From: AP-15 sp963698995
Lineage (GTDB): Bacteria > Pseudomonadota > Alphaproteobacteria > ATCC43930 > CGMCC-115725
DNA: 64,000 bases
Assembly: GCA_963698995.1 (NCBI GenBank)
Contig: CAVOTD010000007.1
Coordinates: forward strand, 248,001 to 312,000
Reading direction: 5' to 3'
The notes beneath the pieces are model-generated. The model was not told the DNA's origin. It searched no databases and was given only the letters and a program-made list of their open reading frames with translations. The position numbers and the translations under genes are program-made. Below, in pieces: positions 59,543 through 64,000 of this stretch (position 1 is its first letter; every line of letters begins with the position of its first letter).

Positions 59543-60541
59543 ATGCTGAGTTATCTCGTTCACCGAATTCTGATCATGATCCCGACGCTGATCGCAATCA
59601 GCATCGTTATCTTTACGATTATAAACTTGCCGCCGGGTGACTATTTTTCGACTTACATCGCCGAGCTGCAAAGCTCCGGCGAAGCGGCGGATCTAGCGAA
59701 GATCAATTTCCTAAAGGCGCAATACGGTTTCGATCGCCCGCTGTGGGAGCAATACATATTCTGGGCCGGGGGGTTGCTTCACGGCGATATGGGCTACTCT
59801 TTCGCCTACAACCTGCCGGTCAATAAGGTCGTCGGCGACCGACTGCTGATGACATTCATCGTATCCTTCACCACAATCTTGTTCACTTATATCGTGGCTT
59901 TTCCGATTGGCGTCTATTCAGCAACTCACCAATACAGTCTCACCGACCACGTCTTGACGTTGCTCGGTTTTTTAGGACTAGCGACGCCAAGTTTTCTGCT
60001 TGCACTAGTTTTGCTTTACCTCGCCAACGTCTATTTTGGAGTTTCGATTGGCGGGCTCATGGATCCGCAATTTGTTGATCAACCGTGGAGTTTTGCCAAA
60101 GCCGTTTCGGTAGCTGCGCATCTTTGGATACCTGTCGTCGTTATCGGTACCGCAGGGACGGCGAGCATGATCCGCCGGTTGCGTGCCAACCTGCTTGACG
60201 AATTACAAAAGCAGTATGTCGTAACTGCACGGGCGAAGGGCCTTCACCCTTTGAAGCTTTTGTTCAAGTATCCGCTGCGGATGGCTCTCAACCCGTTTAT
60301 TTCCGACATCGGATCGCTCTTGCCGCATGTGATATCCGGGGCTGCCATCGTCTCGGTTGTCATGTCCTTGCCGACGACGGGACCGATGCTGCTGGATGCA
60401 CTGCGCAGCCAGGACATGTATCTAGCCGGGTCGTTTTTGATGTTTTTGGCTTTTCTGACGGTGATCGGCGTGTTCGTGTCCGATCTGGCGCTTGCAGTGC
60501 TCGATCCGCGCATCCGCCTGCAAGCGGGCCGGCGACAATGA
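59543..60541 (+). CDS. Oligopeptide-type ABC permease (DppB-like)
   Basis: 332 residues, six membrane helices, intact. The N terminus MLSYLVHRILIMIPTLIAIS is typical of DppB/OppB, and the EAA loop is VTARAKGLHPLKLLFKYPLR. The TGA overlaps the ATG of the second permease by 4 bases. Fits the fused ATPase and binding protein upstream. Confidence 0.9.
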   Translation: MLSYLVHRILIMIPTLIAISIVIFTIINLPPGDYFSTYIAELQSSGEAADLAKINFLKAQYGFDRPLWEQYIFWAGGLLHGDMGYSFAYNLPVNKVVGDRLLMTFIVSFTTILFTYIVAFPIGVYSATHQYSLTDHVLTLLGFLGLATPSFLLALVLLYLANVYFGVSIGGLMDPQFVDQPWSFAKAVSVAAHLWIPVVVIGTAGTASMIRRLRANLLDELQKQYVVTARAKGLHPLKLLFKYPLRMALNPFISDIGSLLPHVISGAAIVSVVMSLPTTGPMLLDALRSQDMYLAGSFLMFLAFLTVIGVFVSDLALAVLDPRIRLQAGRRQ

Positions 60542-61752
60542 CCGATCTGATTTTCGCTGGCGAAGCCCCGCGGGACGGCGCTGGCGGCAGGGCTGCGCCC
60601 GCCGATGCCTTGCCGCACTACGTCTCCGACGCGCCATTCGACCCTTACACCGTTGAACGGATGACGCCGGCGCAGGAGCGCTTCTACATGGCGTCGGAGT
60701 GGCGGATGGTGTGGTGGAAGCTGCGCCGCCACCGGATCGCTGTTCTGTCGGGCGCCGTTCTTTTAACCATGTACCTGTCGATCCTGTTCTGCGAATTTCT
60801 CGCGCCGTACGATCTTGATGCGCGCAACACAGATTTCATATATGCCCCGCCGCAGCGCGTCCGGATCTTCGATCGGGGCCGGCTCGTTGCTCCGTTTGTA
60901 TACGGGTATGACTACCGGCTCGACATGAACAATCTCGAGCGGGTTTATAAGGCTAACCCGGAGAAGCGGCAGCCGATCCGCTTTTTCTGCCACAGCGGGA
61001 GATATCGCTTTTGGGGATTGTTCAGCGGCGACCTTCACCTCGTCTGCCCGGCGCCCGACGGGCAGCTGTTCTTGGCGGGCACTGATCGGCTGGGCCGCGA
61101 TCTGCTGTCGCGGATGATCTATGGTGCGCGCATCTCCCTGACCGTCGGGCTACTCGGGGTCGCGGTCAGCTTCACTCTCGGCATCGTGATCGGCGGGATT
61201 GCCGGCTATTACGGCGGCTGGACCGACATCCTGATCCAACGCGGGATCGAGGTCATCCAATCGTTCCCGCACCTGCCGCTGTGGATGGCGCTTTCCGCGA
61301 TCCTTCCAGTCAGTTGGAGTCCGATCCTCGTCTATATCGGCATTACCTTGATACTCGGGATGATCGAATGGACCCATCTCGCTCGGGCGGTGCGGTCCAA
61401 GCTTCTGTCCTTGCGCGAAGAAGATTTCTGCACCGCGGCGGTGCTGATGGGTGCGAGACCCGCGCGCATAATCGGCCGGCACCTGCTGCCGAGCTTCATG
61501 AGCCACTTGATCGCCTCGGCTACCTTGATGATCCCGGGCATGATTCTCGGCGAGACAGCACTTTCCTTCCTCGGTCTTGGTCTGCGACCGCCGATGACGA
61601 GCTGGGGGGTGCTGCTCAACGAAGCGCAAAACATCAACGTTGTGGCGCTCTACCCATGGGTGATGCTCCCGGTCGCCTGCGTCATCCTTACCGTCCTTGC
61701 GTTCAACTTCTTCGGCGACGGACTGCGCGACGCCGCCGACCCTTACCACTGA
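60538..61752 (+). CDS. Oligopeptide-type ABC permease (DppC-like) with a large periplasmic insertion
   Basis: 404 residues; the usual DppC is about 300. A cytoplasmic N-terminal tail and first helix (HRIAVLSGAVLLTMYLSILF) are followed by a periplasmic insertion of about 110 residues (YDLDARNTDFIYAPPQRVRI to LHLVCPAPDGQLFLAGTDRL), then the regular permease core with LGRDLLSRMIYGARISLTVG and the EAA loop AVLMGARPARIIGRHLLP. Longer DppC forms of this type occur in alphaproteobacteria. Last gene of the importer. Confidence 0.9.
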   Translation: MTDLIFAGEAPRDGAGGRAAPADALPHYVSDAPFDPYTVERMTPAQERFYMASEWRMVWWKLRRHRIAVLSGAVLLTMYLSILFCEFLAPYDLDARNTDFIYAPPQRVRIFDRGRLVAPFVYGYDYRLDMNNLERVYKANPEKRQPIRFFCHSGRYRFWGLFSGDLHLVCPAPDGQLFLAGTDRLGRDLLSRMIYGARISLTVGLLGVAVSFTLGIVIGGIAGYYGGWTDILIQRGIEVIQSFPHLPLWMALSAILPVSWSPILVYIGITLILGMIEWTHLARAVRSKLLSLREEDFCTAAVLMGARPARIIGRHLLPSFMSHLIASATLMIPGMILGETALSFLGLGLRPPMTSWGVLLNEAQNINVVALYPWVMLPVACVILTVLAFNFFGDGLRDAADPYH

Positions 61753-61792
61753 GAGGGCGCACGCCACGGAACCAAGGCGAGGGACGAGCCGG

Positions 61793-62195
61793 TTGAACCG
61801 ACCGAAACTCCACCCGCGAAAGTCGCGCTCGTTGCCTGCTGTCGATTGCTCTGGGCCTGCTGGTGTTCGCCGCGCCGAGCCGCGTGCTCGCTGAAGAAGA
61901 GCCGACAGCCAGGGCTCCACTTCCACCACCGCTGCCGATGGCCTGTTCCACCGTAGGCACGCCGGAAGTCCGAACCGCGAGCGTCAGCCCGCCCCCTGAG
62001 CGTGATCGACCAATTTCTAGCCTGCCGGCGCAGCCGAAACCTCGGGTCGGGCGATCGGCGCACCGCTTGGTCGGAGGCGAGAAGAAACGCGATGCGCGCT
62101 CCGAGCCCAAGGCCCATACGGCGATTGGCGAGTTCCGCTATCCAGGTCGGCGCGCCGTCGCCTCGAGTGCGAAGCAAAGAACCTATCGAGCGTGA
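61793..62195 (+). CDS. Secreted proline-rich hypothetical protein, frameshifted
   Basis: A leader (LSIALGLLVFAAPSRVLAEE) with a signal-peptidase-like VLA-EE site is followed by a Pro/Arg-rich tail without recognised motifs. The only start with a ribosome-site-like sequence (GGGACGAG) is TTG 61793, in a frame that joins the leader after one base is removed near 61826. About 130 residues. The next 170 bases also contain a Tyr/Pro-rich open piece (EGYVASYWYP, ending near 62374) that may be its true C terminus in another frame. Function unknown; the remaining bases to 62455 show no gene. Confidence 0.4.
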
Positions 62196-62455
62196 TTAGG
62201 CATGAGGCCGGCCGTCTTTCGCTTCCCAACGACTATTCGGCGATGCCAATCGAGAGCGCGGGCGATGCCCCCGATTGCACCGCTACGAGCTCCGATCCCG
62301 TACTATCGCGGTCGTTCTGCTGGTCCGCCGCGGGAGGGCTATGTTGCGAGCTACTGGTATCCATAGCCACAGCCGGGGGCTCTTGGTCTATTCCGCTAAG
62401 CAGCAGCGGATCGCTTCCAAAATGGTGCATAGATCCCTGATCAAACGCCACGCTC

Positions 62456-63576
62456 TATGTCGGTCAGATCGAGCTTGACAACATCGGCCTTCAGGGGCGC
62501 CGGCAAACGATCGCCGACATGCCAACGACCGGCTCAGCGAGGTTTTCTGGAGCGCCCGCGATGTCGCCAGGGTGATGGACGAGCTCGGCTATTATGCCTT
62601 CTGGACCGCCGAGCATCATTTTCAGCGGAAAGGATACGAGTGTCGTCCCAATCTGATCCAGCTCGGGCTGTGGCTCGCCACCTCAGACACGGCGTCTGAA
62701 ATTCGGTTGCGCTTTCAACGTCCTGCCGATGTGGCATCCGATCCGGTTGGCGGAAGACTACGCGATGGCCGATATCGTCACCAACGGCCGCGCGATAATG
62801 GGGATCGGTCGCGGCTATCATACACGCGAGGTGGAGACTTTTGGGGCGCCGTCGCTCGATACGGAAGCCAATCGCGAAATGTTCGAAGAGCAGCTGCAGC
62901 TGCTGCTAAGATGCTTTAATGAGGACGCCTTTCGTCACAAGGGGAAGTATTACGGATGTCCGCCGCCAATACCCTATCGCGGATACCAGCTCGAGGAAAT
63001 CACGATCGTACCCCGGCCAAAGCATCTGCCGGTCGAGATCTGGATGCCGATTGCCAGCGGCAAGACCATTGACATGATGGCGAAATACGGCCTGAAGGCG
63101 ATGGTTACCTTGAACGGCGAAAAAATCCTCGACGATGTGGTGCGTGGTTTTCATGCCGCATGCGTCCGGCACGGCCGCGCGACACAGCTCGGTCATGACA
63201 TGATCTGGGGGCAGGGATCTATCTTGCCGACAGCCAGGAGGAGGCCATGCGCCGCGTCGAACCCCCGCACGACGAGCGCTATAAGTGGTTTGCGCCTTTC
63301 GGTTTCGTGCGTTATGCTGACCAGCAGGGTCGGACGTGGAGCACCCGCTGGAGCGTCGGCGCGGGTGCCGTCGCTGCGCGACGGCGTGCAGCAGAAGGCG
63401 TGGTTCTGCGGGGCCACCGTCGCAGATCATCAACGGGATCAAATCGATCGAGGCGAAATATCCCGGGCTGGAGGATTTTTATGATCGACTGGGCCGAGGG
63501 ATTGCCGCCCGAGGAGTCCAAGGAGCAACTCCGGTGGTTCGCTAGGGATGTCATGCCGGCGTTCAACCGAGCGTAG
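62456..63576 (+). pseudogene. LLM-class flavin-dependent oxidoreductase (luciferase-like), several frameshifts
   Basis: Bacterial-luciferase-fold enzyme that uses FMNH2 or F420 with O2. Joined length about 370 residues. Recognisable pieces: YVGQIELDNIGLQG, VARVMDELGYYAFWTAEHHF, LATSDTAS/LKFGCAFNVLP, MWHPIRLAEDYAMADIVTNG, MGIGRGYHTREVETFGAPSL, EIWMPIASGKTIDMMAKYGL, ERYKWFAPFGFVRYADQQGR, and the end WAEGLPPEESKEQLRWFARD. Breaks near 62695, 63220, 63345 and 63475. The true start is unclear, since no start codon lies in the first frame after the stop at 62438. Substrate unknown. Confidence 0.78.
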
Positions 63577-63583
63577 ACCGGGC

Positions 63584-64000
63584 TCAACGTGTCAGGCTCA
63601 CGACAATAGCAGCAGCAGCGGTGGCAACACGGGTCACGATATCGGCGCCGACCGCGTCCGGCCAACGGTCCCGCGGCAGATGAAACAGCGGGTTGCTACC
63701 GAGCAAAGTAATGTATCGCCCGCGGCGCGATGGATGTCCCTGCTCTCCCCGCTGGGGACAAACGTCTTTGGCGCTACCAGATCCGCCGGTTGGCTGGCGC
63801 GGGCTAGCTCCTCGGTCGTCACTTGGCGCAGGTCGTCGCTTGCCGACTGCACCGAGAGCTTGCCGCCGACGGCGCCGATATTTGCGCCAAAATGTAGCCA
63901 GGTGGTGCCCAGCCCGGGCGGCGGCCCATGAAATCGTGGAGACCGAGATGGCCGAGCTCGTGGCCGCTGTTAGCGGTGAAGATCACGTCGCAAGCAGGTG
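63584..64000 (-). CDS. M28-like aminopeptidase-fold protein (partial, runs off the right edge), frameshifted
   Basis: Only the C-terminal part is present. From the edge inward the minus strand reads CDVIFTANSGHELGHLGLHD then, after a frame change near 63925, TTWLHFGANIGAVGGKLSVQ, TTEELARASQPADLVAPKTF, and a final piece ending ATAAAAIVVSLTR at 63584. The GHELGHLG motif resembles the metal-binding part of M28/M20-clan peptidases. Location and substrate unknown. Its stop lies 8 bases from the convergent oxidoreductase stop. Confidence 0.6.

Overview
The window is GC-rich and gene-dense, and reads as a chromosomal segment of an alphaproteobacterium, probably a soil or freshwater member of the Rhizobiales/Rhodospirillales breadth. 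The best evidence is the block at 36.0-45.5 kb: prolyl-tRNA editing protein, CnoX-type thioredoxin, LON-substrate-binding protein, Trm112, DUF971, UbiH, FtsK, LolA, exonuclease III. This gene order is familiar from alphaproteobacteria. I see no insertion sequence, phage gene, integrase, CRISPR array or rRNA. There is one tRNA (Gly-GCC).

Layout. 0-2.2 kb: an anion permease cut by the left edge and an Xre regulator. 2.2-5.8 kb (minus): a small ring-cleavage cluster with gentisate 1,2-dioxygenase, a DapA-family aldolase, an SDR and a carboxymuconolactone-decarboxylase-like protein; then PhoH. 6.7-9.8 kb (minus): boxC-boxB of aerobic benzoyl-CoA catabolism, followed by a subtilisin-like protease. 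11.8-17.5 kb (plus): an unidentified protein, a two-gene molybdenum hydroxylase with a fused FeS-Mo subunit, and a membrane-anchored ABM-domain protein, coupled by stop/start overlaps. 17.6-25.7 kb: CoA-transferase, SDRs, DUF427, LysR, then a minus-strand acyl-CoA module (DUF35, thiolase, FadJ-like). 25.9-29.6 kb (plus): CapA-like protein, 2Fe-2S ferredoxin, ferredoxin reductase, amidohydrolase. 29.7-35.8 kb (minus): a basic putative DNA-binding protein, a THI5/NMT1-like binding protein, a second CoA-transferase, a broken methyltransferase, an enolase-superfamily enzyme and a GlcG/HbpS protein. 36-45.5 kb: the core block. 45.5-61.8 kb: a divergent locus described below. 61.8-64 kb: a secreted hypothetical, an LLM flavin oxidoreductase and an M28-like peptidase cut by the right edge.

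The most unusual region is 45.5-61.8 kb. To the left runs an ABC exporter of about 930 residues whose nucleotide-binding domain is expanded and has altered catalytic motifs, followed by a stand-alone cyclic-nucleotide-binding protein and a methyltransferase. To the right runs a compact series: MurG-like glycosyltransferase, two GT4 glycosyltransferases, a second MurG-like glycosyltransferase, a polysaccharide-deacetylase-like protein, a two-helix membrane protein, then a complete oligopeptide-type ABC importer (fused double ATPase, binding protein, two permeases). Overlapping stops and starts suggest one long transcript. I infer a glycoconjugate assembly and export locus under cyclic-nucleotide or energy control. 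Its product cannot be read from sequence.

Caution: more than twenty genes carry one or more single-base frame changes, often in G/C runs. The core block from 34 to 50 kb is almost free of them. This looks more like uneven consensus quality than wholesale gene decay, but the sequence alone cannot decide. I use type CDS where one or a few indels would restore a full-length protein and pseudogene where reading-frame damage is heavier or the gene is truncated; the second label describes the sequence as given, not proven loss of function.
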